DNA of 64,000 nucleotides from Nostoc sp. CHAB 5824 (GCF_020829665.1 NZ_JAIVFT010000002.1:124001-188000); one strand, 5' to 3'. Numbered from the stretch's first letter, positions 1 through 9,165 are shown. A program made the numbers and translations. The notes: generated by a model from the sequence alone, not told the origin.

Positions 1-1269
1 AATTTACAGGACACCGAAGCCCGCTTCCACCGCCTTGCGGAAAATATTCCGGGGATGATTTATCAATTCCAACTTTTACCAGATGGTATATCCAGGTTAA
101 ATTACGTTAGCACTGGTTGTTATGAAATTTACGGAATCCCAAAAGCGATCGTTGATGCTAACAGCTTGAAGTCTGCGGTTCACCCAGAGGATATGGTGCG
201 TTATCAAGAGTCTATTATAATTTCTGCTCAAACCTTGGAGCCTTGGCGATATGAAGGACGAATTATTACCCTTTCTGGCCAGTTAAAATGGATTCAAGCC
301 GCATCCCGTCCAATTAAACAAGCTGATGGCTCAGTTATTTGGGATGGCTTGTTGTTAGATGTCACAGAACGCAAACAAGCCGAAGCTGCCGTAATTCAAA
401 AATCGCAAGAATTGAAAAAAACTTTAGAAGAATTACAACAGGCACAATTACAAGTTGTCCAAAGTGAGAAAATGTCTGCATTGGGTAATTTAGTTGCCGG
501 GGTAGCCCATGAAATGAATAATCCTTTAGGCTTTATTGCTGCTAGTCTCAAACAAACTAAACCCACCATTGCTGATATTGTTGAACACTTGAAACTATAT
601 CAAGAAAGTCTACCTAATCCGGGTGATGGAATTCTCGATCATGCCGAAGAAATTGACTTGGATTATACCTTAGAAGACTTACCGAAGATTATTGATTCAA
701 TGGTGATGGCGTGCGATCGCCTCAAAAATATCAGCACCAGTCTCCGCACTTTTTCCCGTGCTGATAAAGATTACAAAGTGCGGTTTAATATCCACGAAGG
801 TATTGACAGTACGATTTTAATTCTCAAACATCGCCTCAAAGAAAACGAACAACGTCCAGCAATTGAAGTGATTACTGATTATGGTAACTTGCCCCAGGTT
901 GAATGTTTTCCTGGGCAATTAAATCAGGTATTTATGAATATTCTGGCAAATGCCATTGATGCACTAGATGAATCAAATGCGGGAAGGAATTTTGAGGAAA
1001 TTAAGGATAATCCCAACCGAATTACAATTAAAACTTCCCTGGAGAATGAAGGCGTGAAAATTGCTATTACTGATAATGGCAAGGGGATGAATGAACAAGT
1101 GAAACAAAAGATTTTTGACCACTTATTTACTACTAAACCTGTGGGTAAAGGGACGGGACTAGGTTTAGCGATCGCTCGTCAAATAGTTGAAGAAACCCAC
1201 AATGGCAAATTGAGTTTTAACTCTGTTCTGGGTAAGGGTACAGAATTTTTCATTGAAATGAAGTTGTGA
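1..1269 (+). CDS. PAS-domain sensor histidine kinase (5' end outside window)
   Basis: The reading frame is open from base 1, so this is the C-terminal 422 residues of a longer protein. The visible part starts inside a PAS domain that closes with a PAC-like DVTERKQAEA stretch near residue 125. A short coiled coil follows, then a dimerisation/phosphoacceptor domain with H170 in GVAHEMNNP. The ATPase domain has an N box (NILANAIDA), a G1 box (DNGKGM, about residue 360) and a G2 box (GTGLGLAI, about residue 388). It should autophosphorylate in response to a signal sensed by PAS or upstream domains. No membrane segment is visible in this part. No response regulator lies downstream; the next gene is on the other strand. 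The signal is unknown. Confidence 0.93.
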   Translation, partial: NLQDTEARFHRLAENIPGMIYQFQLLPDGISRLNYVSTGCYEIYGIPKAIVDANSLKSAVHPEDMVRYQESIIISAQTLEPWRYEGRIITLSGQLKWIQAASRPIKQADGSVIWDGLLLDVTERKQAEAAVIQKSQELKKTLEELQQAQLQVVQSEKMSALGNLVAGVAHEMNNPLGFIAASLKQTKPTIADIVEHLKLYQESLPNPGDGILDHAEEIDLDYTLEDLPKIIDSMVMACDRLKNISTSLRTFSRADKDYKVRFNIHEGIDSTILILKHRLKENEQRPAIEVITDYGNLPQVECFPGQLNQVFMNILANAIDALDESNAGRNFEEIKDNPNRITIKTSLENEGVKIAITDNGKGMNEQVKQKIFDHLFTTKPVGKGTGLGLAIARQIVEETHNGKLSFNSVLGKGTEFFIEMKL

Positions 1270-1380
1270 AGAAGGCAGGAGGCAGGAGGTTGCAATGGTT
1301 CGTGGCATCTATACTAAACTAAGTGTAGTATTCCAACTGAGCCTTCTGCCTTCAGCATAGCTGCCTTTCTTGCTAAAAAA

Positions 1381-2262
1381 CTAAATCGGCAAATCAGCAG
1401 CACCCTGGACGTTTTTTAATATTAAGTCAGGGCTACTACGTTTAATTAAGCCAGTTAGGACTTTACCAGGCCCAATTTCTACTACTCGCTCGATACCGTT
1501 AGCTGGTAATTGCAGAGAAATTTCTCGCCATCTTACAGAACCAGTCATTTGTTTGTTCAGGCGCTGCTTTAAAATCTCAGCATCAATAGACGGAATTGGT
1601 TCTACATTAGATAACACTGGCACTGTAGCTGGCTGAAATTCCACAGATTCTAGAATGTCTTGGAATTCCGTAGCCGCTGGTGCTATTAAATGTGAGTGAA
1701 ATGCTCCAGAAACTTTTAGGGGAATAGCACGCTTTGCTTTAACTTGAGTCATCACTGCTTGTACAGCCTCAGTCGTGCCTGAAATTACCACCTGAGCCGA
1801 ACTATTGTCATTTGCTAGCACCACATCAGGCGTTTGGGCAATGACTTCTTCTAATTGTTGGCGGTCAAAGTTCATCAAAGCCGCCATCATACCACCGACG
1901 GCACTATCCATGAGTTCTGCACGGCGCTTTACTAGATATAAACCAGCCGACCACTCAAAGACACCCGCTACATAAAGGGCAGAATATTCTCCTAAACTGT
2001 GTCCAGCAACTAAATCTGGCTGCTGTCCACGTTCTTGGAGAAGATCAGCAAGAATACTTTCAACCACATAAAGAATTGGCTGAGTGTATAGTGTCTGCGA
2101 TAACTTTTCTTCTTCGTTTTGACAAATTTCTGTTACAGACCAGCCCAAAATTTCCTCAGCTTGGGCAAATTTGTTTTTAGCGGAGGCTATATCTAATAAA
2201 TCAATTCCCATTCCCAGCGTTTGGGAACCTTGTCCGGGAAACACCCATGCAGTTTTAGTCAT
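1381..2262 (-). CDS. fabD: Malonyl-CoA:ACP transacylase FabD
   Basis: This 293-residue protein transfers malonyl from CoA to acyl carrier protein, supplying the extender unit for type II fatty acid synthesis in the cytoplasm. The oxyanion motif FPGQGSQ lies at the N terminus, the nucleophile is S89 in GHSLGEY, and the partner histidine is H189 in GAFHS. Length is normal for FabD. It is the third gene of a plsX-fabH-fabD series on the minus strand. The start ATG is the last ATG of a 7-bp repeat array and has no Shine-Dalgarno sequence in front of it. The N terminus MTKTAWVFPGQG fits the family, so the start looks correct. Confidence 0.97.
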   Translation of the reverse strand: MTKTAWVFPGQGSQTLGMGIDLLDIASAKNKFAQAEEILGWSVTEICQNEEEKLSQTLYTQPILYVVESILADLLQERGQQPDLVAGHSLGEYSALYVAGVFEWSAGLYLVKRRAELMDSAVGGMMAALMNFDRQQLEEVIAQTPDVVLANDNSSAQVVISGTTEAVQAVMTQVKAKRAIPLKVSGAFHSHLIAPAATEFQDILESVEFQPATVPVLSNVEPIPSIDAEILKQRLNKQMTGSVRWREISLQLPANGIERVVEIGPGKVLTGLIKRSSPDLILKNVQGAADLPI

Positions 2263-2350
2263 TGGTCATTAGTCATTGGTCATTGGTCATTAGTCATTGG
2301 TCATTAGTCATTGGTCATTGGTCAGTAACAAAGGACAAATGACTAATGAC
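2258..2350. repeat. Heptamer tandem repeat array (STRR) between fabH and fabD
   Basis: About twelve degenerate 7-bp units of GTCATTA or GTCATTG run without interruption, followed by related units in the opposite orientation. Short tandemly repeated repetitive sequences of this kind are typical of heterocystous cyanobacteria. Here the array forms the whole leader in front of fabD and includes its start codon. Confidence 0.85.
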
Positions 2351-2415
2351 ATAGATGCGCCAGCGGCTACTCTACGAGAACGCCAAAGGCGAACCCGCAG
2401 GGTAGGACAAAATAT

Positions 2416-3408
2416 TTACCTTCCCCATTGGAAAATTGCCGCACCCCAGGTAAGACCGGCACCAAAGCCGGATGCAGCAACGATATCATTGGGTTTAATT
2501 TTACCCTGCCGCACTGCTTCATCCAAAGCTAAGGGAATCGAAGCAGCAGAGGTATTGCCATACTGGGCGAGATTACTTATAACTTTATGTTCTGGGACAT
2601 TCAAGCGTTGGGCAACAGCATCGATAATCCGCTGATTGGCTTGATGCAACAGCAGCCAATCTATTTGGTCAACACTAAGGTTGGCTTGAAACAAGGCTTT
2701 ATCAATGATTTCTGGCACTTTTTGGACAGCAAAGCGGTAGACTTCTTTGCCGTTCATAGTAATAGGTTGGTAAGTGCCTTTAGTAATATTTACACCAGTG
2801 AGCAGTTCTTGAGAAGCGCCTGTATATGCAAGGTTGAGGTGATGGTTTTGAGTGCCATCACTTTTAAGGGCAAATCCCAATAAGCGATCGCTTTTGTCAG
2901 CCTGCAATACTACTGCCCCTGCACCATCACCAAACAATACACAAGTGCGCCGATCTTGCCAATCTACCCAACGAGAGAGGATATCTGCCCCTATCAACAG
3001 TACGTTTTTATAGACACCTGTTCTAATGTATTGGGCTGCTGTAACTAGACCAAACACAAAGCCAGAGCAGGCAGCGGTCAAGTCAAAAGCTACTGCGTTG
3101 GTGGCTCCTAATTGAGCCTGTACTTGACAAGCACTACCAAACAAATCATCAGGAGTGGAAGTCGCTAGCAGAATCAGGTCTAGGTCTTCTGCTTTAATTC
3201 CCGAAGCTGCGATCGCCTGACTGCTGGCGGCAGTAGCAAGTCCACTTAATGACTCAGATGGCAGGGCTAATCGCCGTTGACGAATTCCCGTTCTTGTGGC
3301 AATCCACTCGTCTGATGTTTCAACTAGTTCAGTCAATGTCTGGTTATGTAGGGAAGTTGCTGGTACTGCCGAGCCACTTCCGGTAATTGCTATACCTAAG
3401 TTTTGCAC
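2416..3408 (-). CDS. fabH: Beta-ketoacyl-ACP synthase III FabH
   Basis: This 330-residue condensing enzyme joins acetyl-CoA to malonyl-ACP and so starts each fatty acid chain. The nucleophile is C114 in the AACSGFVFG motif. The catalytic histidine lies in LLHQANQRI and the asparagine in ISNLAQYGNTSAASIP. Length and motif order are standard for FabH. It sits between plsX and fabD on the same strand, separated from each by heptamer repeats, and the three genes together form a fatty-acid and phosphatidate initiation cluster seen in many cyanobacteria. Confidence in the function is high; whether it also accepts longer primers cannot be read from the sequence. Confidence 0.97.
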   Translation of the reverse strand: MQNLGIAITGSGSAVPATSLHNQTLTELVETSDEWIATRTGIRQRRLALPSESLSGLATAASSQAIAASGIKAEDLDLILLATSTPDDLFGSACQVQAQLGATNAVAFDLTAACSGFVFGLVTAAQYIRTGVYKNVLLIGADILSRWVDWQDRRTCVLFGDGAGAVVLQADKSDRLLGFALKSDGTQNHHLNLAYTGASQELLTGVNITKGTYQPITMNGKEVYRFAVQKVPEIIDKALFQANLSVDQIDWLLLHQANQRIIDAVAQRLNVPEHKVISNLAQYGNTSAASIPLALDEAVRQGKIKPNDIVAASGFGAGLTWGAAIFQWGR

Positions 3409-3420
3409 TCCTAATCTCCC

Positions 3421-3549
3421 AAGCTCTCAGCTTTTTGTCCTTTGTCTTTTGTCCTTTGTCCTTTGTCCTTTGTCCTTTGTCAGTTGTCAGTTGTCCTTTG
3501 CAAATGACCAATGACTAATGACCAATGACTAATGACTAATGACTAATGA
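3421..3549. repeat. Heptamer tandem repeat array between plsX and fabH
   Basis: Tandem units of the types CCTTTGT, CAGTTGT and TGACTAA or TGACCAA fill almost the entire gap. The last unit merges into the stop codon of plsX (TAG, read on the minus strand), so the array abuts the coding sequence directly. Confidence 0.8.
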
Positions 3550-4572
3550 CTAACCGCTCTCGCGCTCTAGGATATATTGGGACTGAATTCGTTGTAACAC
3601 TTGGTTGTCAACGGCTTCTTTGGCCATGCGAATTGCATTAAAAATTGAAGGAGCTTGTGAGCTACCGTGACCGATAAAACAGACTCCTGCCACGCCTAAC
3701 AGCAAGGCACCACCGTGTTCTGCGTGATCCATCCGCTGCTTAATCCGCTTCAGGTTTGGTTTTAAGAGTGCTGAACCGATTTGACCGTGCAATCCTTGGG
3801 GTAATTCTTCCCGCAAAATTTGCAGAATCACTTCTCCGACTGCTTCCGCAAATTTTAATAATACATTGCCCACAAAGCCGTCACAGACAATCACATCAAA
3901 GCGACCGGAAAGGACATCACGCCCTTCGGCATTGCCAATAAAATTAATTTGGGAATTTTCGCGTAGCAGTTGGTGAGCGCGGACGGTTGCATCATTGCCC
4001 TTAGAGTCTTCTTCACCAATATTCAATAAACCCACTTTAGGTTCGGTTGTACCCAAAACATATTGACTGTAAGCCGATCCCATGACGGCAAACTGCTCTA
4101 AAAATTTAGGACGGCAATCTACATTCGCACCGACATCAAGTACCAAAACTGGCTTACCAGCAATAATTGTGGGAAAAACAGTCCCTATGGCTGGGCGGTC
4201 AATTCCCGGTAATCGTCCTAAGCGGAGCAAAGCTGATGCCATAGCTGCCCCAGAGTGGCCGGCAGAAAATACGGCATCTGCCTTTTGCTGCTTGACTAAA
4301 TCCATCGCCACATTGATAGAAGCCTTGCGTTTGCGTCTAACTGCATTTAAAGGCTCCTCATCCATAGCGATCGCTTCCTCAGCAGTCACGATCTCCACCT
4401 GCCCTAAATTCGTTTTTGGCGGCAAGGCAGCTTTTATTTGTTGGGGATCACCAACCAGTAATACATCTACACCCAATTCTTCCCTTGCTCGCAGTGCGCC
4501 AGCAACGATTTCACCGGGTGCGTGATCCCCTCCCATTGCGTCAATTGCGATCCGTACGCGAGTCGATCCCAT
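3550..4572 (-). CDS. plsX: Phosphate acyltransferase PlsX
   Basis: This 340-residue protein converts acyl-ACP and phosphate to acyl-phosphate, the donor for glycerol-3-phosphate acylation by PlsY in phospholipid synthesis. The N-terminal IAIDAMGGDHAPGEIV signature is present, as are the conserved DVGANVDCRP and CDGFVGNVLLK regions. Length is normal and the protein is expected to be a peripheral membrane enzyme. It is the first gene of plsX-fabH-fabD. A gap of about 235 bases separates it from pepA, which lies upstream on the same strand. The stop codon is contributed by the edge of a heptamer repeat array. Confidence 0.96.
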   Translation of the reverse strand: MGSTRVRIAIDAMGGDHAPGEIVAGALRAREELGVDVLLVGDPQQIKAALPPKTNLGQVEIVTAEEAIAMDEEPLNAVRRKRKASINVAMDLVKQQKADAVFSAGHSGAAMASALLRLGRLPGIDRPAIGTVFPTIIAGKPVLVLDVGANVDCRPKFLEQFAVMGSAYSQYVLGTTEPKVGLLNIGEEDSKGNDATVRAHQLLRENSQINFIGNAEGRDVLSGRFDVIVCDGFVGNVLLKFAEAVGEVILQILREELPQGLHGQIGSALLKPNLKRIKQRMDHAEHGGALLLGVAGVCFIGHGSSQAPSIFNAIRMAKEAVDNQVLQRIQSQYILERESG

Positions 4573-4699
4573 TGCTCAGAGCTTTTAGAAACCTTACAAA
4601 TTTTACCAGATGGCTTTGCCGAAAAAGCTTAACTTTCTGACTGCCAAATTACTTCTGTTACTATTGCAACAATTTTTGCTGGCAAGCTCAAGATAGCAC

Positions 4700-4809
4700 G
4701 AATTTGGGCATTGGGCATTGGGCATGGGGACAAGGAGAATTGGAGACAAGGGGAAAGACTTGTTGCAAGTTCTCACAAGTCACCTTGTGCCCTTGTCTCC
4801 CTCTACTCC
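4700..4809. repeat. Heptamer repeats with an 11-bp inverted repeat after pepA
   Basis: Tandem GGGCATT units are followed by GGAGACAAGGG (4742-4752), which pairs perfectly with CCCTTGTCTCC (4790-4800). The hairpin begins about 10 bases past the pepA stop and could act as a transcription barrier, but no strong U-run follows it. Confidence 0.5.
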
Positions 4810-6291
4810 CTACTCTCCAGTCCCTATGACCCAGTTAACTAGCGTCCGAACACCGTAGCCGGTTGCTCCAGCGCCGTTGTAGCCATTTTCTTTATCTGTC
4901 CACACTGGGCCTGCAATATCTAAGTGCGCCCAAGGTGTTTCTTTGACAAATTGCTTAAGGAAAAGGGCAGCAGTAATTGCCCCACCTGGACGGGGGGCTG
5001 AATTCTTCATGTCCGCAATACCAGACTTTAGCCCTTCAAAATATTTTTCTTCCATTGGCATCCGCCAAATCTTTTCCCCTGAAGTTTGGGCAGCTTTCTC
5101 TAACTGGGAAGCTACAGCATCATCGGGAGTGTACAAACCTGCAATATCTTCACCCAATGCAACGACGTTAGCACCGGTTAGGGTGGCTAAATCCACGATC
5201 GCATCTAATCCCAATTTTTCGGCATACACCAAGGCATCTGCTAGGGTTAAACGTCCTTCAGCGTCGGTGTTATTCACTTCGATTGTTTTGCCATTTGATG
5301 CTGTGAGAATGTCTCCAGGGTGCATGGCGCGACCGCTAATCATGTTTTCAGCTACCGCTGAGATGAAGTGAACCTCAACATCTGGCTTAATTTGAGCAAT
5401 TGCTTTTGCCGCGCCCAAGGTAGCAGCCGCACCGCCCATATCAATTTTCATGGTTTCGATGCCGCTACCAGCACCTTTAATGTTGAGTCCGCCGGAATCG
5501 AAGGTTACACCTTTGCCAATAATTGCTAATTTCTTTGTGGGTGTACCTTCTGGCTTGTAAGTTAGGTGAATGAATTTAGGGGGTAACTCAGAAGCTTGCG
5601 CTACTCCCAAAAAAGCACCCATACCCAACTTTTCACAGTCTTCTTTTTCCAGAATTTCTACTTGTAAACCGTAGTCGTTAGCGATCGCTTGAGCAGTTTC
5701 TGCCAAAGTAGTTGGTGTTACTGCGTTGGCTGGCGCTGCTACTAACTGCCGGGCCAAGTTTACGCCTGACACGATTTGATTGGCGCGGGTAATGGCTGCT
5801 TCTTGTCCACCGAATCCTAGTAAATCTACGGTTTCTATTTGTGAACCTTTATCTTCTGGTTCTGATTTAAAGCGATTATCTTGGTAAAGCGCCAATTCTA
5901 CACCTTCTGCGATCGCTTGGGCACTTGCTGCTGGATCGTCATTCCACAATGGGAAACTAAATCCCAGAATTTTGCTTTTTTGTTTTTTTGCTACTCTGGC
6001 TACGGCAGCAGCAGCGCGTCGCAAAGTGTCGAGTTTTAGTGCATCTGGTTTACCTAAACCTACCAGAATCAATTTACGCACTGGGCTACCAGGATTCACA
6101 CGAGTGAAGATGGTACTGTTGGCTTTACCTTTAAATTCTTCTTCAGCAATTAGTTCTTTTAAGACTCCGGAAAACTTTTGATCTAAAGTTGCCAATTCTC
6201 CAGTTAACTCTACTGCATCTTCAAATAATCCAATTGCCAAACTATCGCCTGCCCACTCTAGCAAAGGCTTATCACTAAGTTGAATTGTCAT
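4810..6291 (-). CDS. pepA: Cytosol aminopeptidase PepA (leucyl aminopeptidase, M17)
   Basis: This 493-residue M17 metallopeptidase removes N-terminal residues from peptides in the cytoplasm. The N-terminal regulatory domain spans about residues 1-170. The catalytic domain carries [10 protein letters not shown] with the metal-binding lysine and aspartate, KIDMGGAA, and the family signature [14 protein letters not shown], which supplies two metal ligands. Length is normal for a hexameric leucyl aminopeptidase. It is probably transcribed alone, although plsX follows on the same strand after a repeat-filled gap. The start ATG gives the usual MTIQLSD N terminus. Some PepA proteins also bind DNA; nothing in the sequence decides that here. 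Confidence 0.95.
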   Translation of the reverse strand: MTIQLSDKPLLEWAGDSLAIGLFEDAVELTGELATLDQKFSGVLKELIAEEEFKGKANSTIFTRVNPGSPVRKLILVGLGKPDALKLDTLRRAAAAVARVAKKQKSKILGFSFPLWNDDPAASAQAIAEGVELALYQDNRFKSEPEDKGSQIETVDLLGFGGQEAAITRANQIVSGVNLARQLVAAPANAVTPTTLAETAQAIANDYGLQVEILEKEDCEKLGMGAFLGVAQASELPPKFIHLTYKPEGTPTKKLAIIGKGVTFDSGGLNIKGAGSGIETMKIDMGGAAATLGAAKAIAQIKPDVEVHFISAVAENMISGRAMHPGDILTASNGKTIEVNNTDAEGRLTLADALVYAEKLGLDAIVDLATLTGANVVALGEDIAGLYTPDDAVASQLEKAAQTSGEKIWRMPMEEKYFEGLKSGIADMKNSAPRPGGAITAALFLKQFVKETPWAHLDIAGPVWTDKENGYNGAGATGYGVRTLVNWVIGTGE

Positions 6292-6480
6292 GTTGGGATT
6301 TTGTGTAAATATTCCTTCTTGTACCAGTATTGCTCAAATTTCTTGTTTCAGGCTGAGGGGAGTGGGGAGTGAAGGAGATAGAGGAGATGAGGGAGTAGGG
6401 GCCAGTAGCTATAATTTAGTACTGAGAGTGTCAATCCATATACTCTTGAAAATGTATGACATCTTAACCATAATAAATTA

Positions 6481-6839
6481 GTGGAATGGCAAGTTGAGTT
6501 TCATCATGATTTCGAGTCTGAGTTCGATGCCTACCTCAAGAAGTAAAAAATGAGTTGGTTGCTACGGCTCAGGTATTAGAAATGTTTGGCCCACAAGCAA
6601 AACGTCCTCATGTTGATACGCTCAAAGGGTCGAAGTACGGAAACATGAAAGAGTTACGATTCTCAGCTTTTGGTGGTGTTTGGCGTGTGGCCTCTACTTT
6701 TGACCCATTGAGGCAAGCCATTTTATTGGTAGCAGGTGACAAATCCGGCGTTAGCCAAAAACTTTTTTATAAACACTTAATTCAAAAGGCTGATGCACGG
6801 TACAAGAGCCATCTGAAAAAACTAAAAGAAGAAGGGTAA
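6481..6839 (+). pseudogene. HigB/Gp49-like toxin gene with an apparent frameshift
   Basis: The continuous ORF (from TTG 6555) encodes the C-terminal 94 residues of a RelE/HigB-superfamily toxin of the phage-derived Gp49-like type, with the typical VDTLKGSKYGNMKELRF and ILLVAGDKSGVSQKLFYK regions. The missing N terminus lies just upstream in another frame. From GTG 6481 one reads VEWQVEFHHDFESEFDA, then the frame must change near 6529-6531 to continue as LPQEVKNELVATAQ. Together they rebuild a full-length protein of about 119 residues. Either one base was lost and the gene is dead, or this is a sequencing error. A truncated antitoxin-like gene follows 5 bases downstream. Confidence 0.75.
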
Positions 6840-6844
6840 GAAGA

Positions 6845-7060
6845 ATGGGCAAAAGCCTAAGAGAAAAAATTAAAGAACAGCCAATAGAAAACCAAATTAA
6901 AATTGAAAGCCGCGCTCAGGAATTAATAGCTCAGGAATTAACTAGACAAAAAATTAGACTAGAGAAACAGCAACTTAAAGTTCGAGTGAGAAAAGGAAAA
7001 GGTTTTAAAAAAAGAGAGGTAGTTATATTTGGAAATATTAATGATAGAACATTAATTTAG
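6845..7060 (+). CDS. Truncated or degenerate HigA-like antitoxin
   Basis: This 71-residue protein begins MGKSLREKIKEQPIENQIKI and continues ESRAQELIAQEL, which closely resembles the N terminus of XRE-type antitoxins found next to Gp49/HigB-like toxins. Family members are about 95-105 residues and continue into a helix-turn-helix. Here the region after residue 35 is a run of lysine, arginine and glutamine with no recognisable helix-turn-helix, and the protein stops early. It follows the toxin gene by 5 bases, the toxin-first order of higBA systems. With the toxin gene frameshifted, the whole module may be decaying. The function of the tail is unknown. Confidence 0.6.
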   Translation: MGKSLREKIKEQPIENQIKIESRAQELIAQELTRQKIRLEKQQLKVRVRKGKGFKKREVVIFGNINDRTLI

Positions 7061-7072
7061 TAAAACACTACA

Positions 7073-7111
7073 AAAGCCTGCCTGCCAAACTCCAACAGCT
7101 TGGCAGGCTTT
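7073..7111. terminator. Bidirectional hairpin terminator candidate
   Basis: AAAGCCTGCC (7073-7082) pairs perfectly with GGCAGGCTTT (7102-7111). A second register, CCTGCCAA (7081-7088) with TTGGCAGG (7100-7107), is also possible. The hairpin lies between the convergent HigA-like gene and the EcsC/DUF697-like gene. On the minus strand it is followed by a U-rich stretch. Confidence 0.65.
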
Positions 7112-7216
7112 AAAGTTATTAAAAATGGCTAGTTCTGTGTCTGATACTCGTGAACTCCGCTGATAACTCCACTTTTTTACCTCCTCTCGTCTGCCCAATG
7201 CCCTATGCCCTATGCC

Positions 7217-8383
7217 TTATGCCCCAATTCCATTTGTATCAATGTCAAATTTCCTAGCGATCGCTGTGATTATCTGTTGCTCAACTGGTGTAGTCTGATT
7301 GTCAAGCTGGGCAATTTTGTAACACTGAGTCAATAAGGGTATGGCAAAATCACGATTTAGCTGATTGAGCAGTACATCTAAACACTTAAGTGATTTGATA
7401 TTTTGGGCTATGGTATCCAACGAGTTATGACTGAGGTTTACAGCTTGTAATTCTGGCAAAATTTCTTCCCAAGTCTTTTCTGGATGGCTAGCCAGGATCA
7501 TGTGAACTAAGATTTGATCCATGACTGCTTCTTGAGCGATCGCAGTTTCTAGATACTTTTCACTCTCTGCTTTTAATGTTGCTATTGTCTGTGGCGATGT
7601 GAGCGAAGTTGATTCATCTAGCTTGGCTTCGTAAAATCGACAAGCAGCATAACCCAATGAATAGATCATCGTCGCATTTGAGCTAGCTGCGATCGCTGCA
7701 CCCGCCAAGGGTATATTTCGCAGCAAGCCTAATCCCGCAGCTTTCAAAAGACGCCCTCCACCCAAGGCCAGACCAAAAATTGCCAAAACTTCACCTTTAC
7801 GAGCAGGATCTTTTAAATCTAGCCCGTAGACAGATGCAATCTGATAAAGCATTTCTGACTGCAATTTGGTTGTGGCTGTTAAATCAATTGCCAATAATGC
7901 AACTGCTATTCCTGGCAAAACACTTGTTGCTAGTCCAACTGTGCCTGCTTGAGTTGCTTTTTCGACCATGATTCGGTGAGCAATCTGGCTAGCTGATTCA
8001 TTTGGATACTGTTGCTTGAGCTTGTTTACTGCAACTTCTGCTTTTTCCAAATCAACAGCGTCAGTAGTACCAATTAGCCAATTTAGATTTAACACACCAG
8101 ATAGTTTTCTAATCAGCCAATTTTCGCTCAGGCGATTCACAACCTGACCACTGGTTTGAGTTGTTTGCTCAATTAACTTGTGTGTTTCTTTCGCTGTTGC
8201 TTCTGTCACCCCCATTGCTGTGTCTAAAACTGCTTTGCCAGTCTCAGCAACATTTGTAAGAAAAGACTCTAATATAGACGGTTCATTTTCTACTGATGAT
8301 TGAGCCTGAATTTTTACTTCTGAAATTTCTCTGGGTGAATTAACTAATTTATTCACCTCTATTTCTTGGGGTTTGTCTGTCAT
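7217..8383 (-). CDS. EcsC/DUF697-like membrane-associated protein
   Basis: This 388-residue protein has a charged N-terminal third (about residues 1-110) that includes a segment rich in Thr and Val. A hydrophobic Ala/Gly/Leu-rich core follows (about residues 145-245), with GLATSVLPGIAVALLAIDLT, then SEMLYQIASVYGLDLKDP and a second hydrophobic stretch around GGGRLLKAAGLGLLRNIPLA. This layout resembles EcsC- and DUF697-type domains, which are membrane-associated and of unknown biochemical role. The assignment rests on pattern recognition only. The stop codon lies inside a run of GCCCTAT-type heptamers, so the last residues (NGIGA) are partly encoded by repeat DNA. No partner gene is evident. 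Confidence 0.5.
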   Translation of the reverse strand: MTDKPQEIEVNKLVNSPREISEVKIQAQSSVENEPSILESFLTNVAETGKAVLDTAMGVTEATAKETHKLIEQTTQTSGQVVNRLSENWLIRKLSGVLNLNWLIGTTDAVDLEKAEVAVNKLKQQYPNESASQIAHRIMVEKATQAGTVGLATSVLPGIAVALLAIDLTATTKLQSEMLYQIASVYGLDLKDPARKGEVLAIFGLALGGGRLLKAAGLGLLRNIPLAGAAIAASSNATMIYSLGYAACRFYEAKLDESTSLTSPQTIATLKAESEKYLETAIAQEAVMDQILVHMILASHPEKTWEEILPELQAVNLSHNSLDTIAQNIKSLKCLDVLLNQLNRDFAIPLLTQCYKIAQLDNQTTPVEQQIITAIARKFDIDTNGIGA

Positions 8384-8477
8384 TGCTTGACACCATCTTG
8401 TAAAGCCTCTCTCTTTAACTTGTAGCGAAGTATAAGCGGCTTGGCATCCTTCTATAAACGTAAATATCAGTTTAAGA

Positions 8478-8855
8478 TTAACTATTTTCTTGTCTAAACA
8501 AGTGTGTTAATCCATCAAGAATAGGAACATATTGCTCAGGAGTGAGTGTTCCCAAATACGCCAAAACTCGATTTATATCTAATCCCCGCGTTTGATCTAG
8601 CAAGACAAGGGAAGACAGAGACAAACCACCAGCACCAGGTGACAAACGCGGGTATAAGCTGGGATTATTGAACGCCCAAGAACCACTCTGGGTAGTTAAA
8701 GGTACAATCATTAGCATTGAATAGCGAACTTCTCCCCAAGGTATACCGACCACTACAGCAGGTCGAGTTCCTTGTTCTTCATGTCCTCTAGGAGTACTAA
8801 TAGGCAAAGTTACTATAACTACGTCGCCACACTCAAGCAAATCAGGTTGGAGCAT
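8478..8855 (-). CDS. MazF/PemK-type toxin (endoribonuclease)
   Basis: This protein of about 125 residues has the PemK/MazF fold pattern: GDVVIVTLP at the N terminus, the RPAVVVGIPWGE strand pair, then MLMIVPLTTQ and a conserved VLLDQTRGLD segment before the C-terminal helix LTPEQYVPILDGL. Family members cleave mRNA at short sequences. ATG 8855, preceded by a GGTGG stretch, was chosen over a TTG start at 8870. With this start the gene overlaps the upstream antitoxin by 14 bases, the usual translationally coupled antitoxin-toxin arrangement. Activity is inferred from family only. Confidence 0.8.
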   Translation of the reverse strand: MLQPDLLECGDVVIVTLPISTPRGHEEQGTRPAVVVGIPWGEVRYSMLMIVPLTTQSGSWAFNNPSLYPRLSPGAGGLSLSSLVLLDQTRGLDINRVLAYLGTLTPEQYVPILDGLTHLFRQENS

Positions 8856-9090
8856 TCTTGCCACCAACAACTTTTAGCCCAACTCCAGGGATATATTCTA
8901 CTGGCTTGCCTTTTGGCTGTCCTTGGGAACCCCAATCATAAGAGTCTTCTTGAAGTAAATTTCCTTCGCCTTGACTAATTTCGTCATTTAATAATTGCCA
9001 CAGTTGATGTTTTTCTTCTAAAGGAAGGTTAGCAATGGCATCTAGAAGTGATTCAAAAGGAATTTGCAATTTGACAGTTGTTATGGTCAT
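8842..9090 (-). CDS. Antitoxin of the MazF-like module
   Basis: This 82-residue acidic protein begins MTITTVKLQIPFESLLDAIA and contains NLPLEEKHQLWQLLNDEI, a pattern common in small cyanobacterial antitoxins encoded directly before PemK-like toxins. A Gly/Pro-rich C-terminal tail (KGKPVEYIPGVGLKV) could wrap the toxin. It overlaps the toxin gene, so both proteins should be made from one transcript. No helix-turn-helix or AbrB fold is certain from the sequence. The role is therefore assigned mainly from position, size and overlap. Confidence 0.65.
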   Translation of the reverse strand: MTITTVKLQIPFESLLDAIANLPLEEKHQLWQLLNDEISQGEGNLLQEDSYDWGSQGQPKGKPVEYIPGVGLKVVGGKNAPT

Positions 9091-9128
9091 AGTGGGTTTT
9101 GAGTTTGTTTAATTAATTTCTATTTGAT

Positions 9129-9157
9129 GCGATGGCGCAGCCCGCCGTAGGCATCGC
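9129..9157. repeat. Dispersed palindromic repeat, copy 1
   Basis: An imperfect palindrome starts GCGATGGCGCAGCCCGCC and ends GGCATCGC. Related copies lie at 21939-21961, 33865-33897, 54219-54241 and 54587-54615. All lie between genes. Confidence 0.55.
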
Positions 9158-9165
9158 GCCTCACC

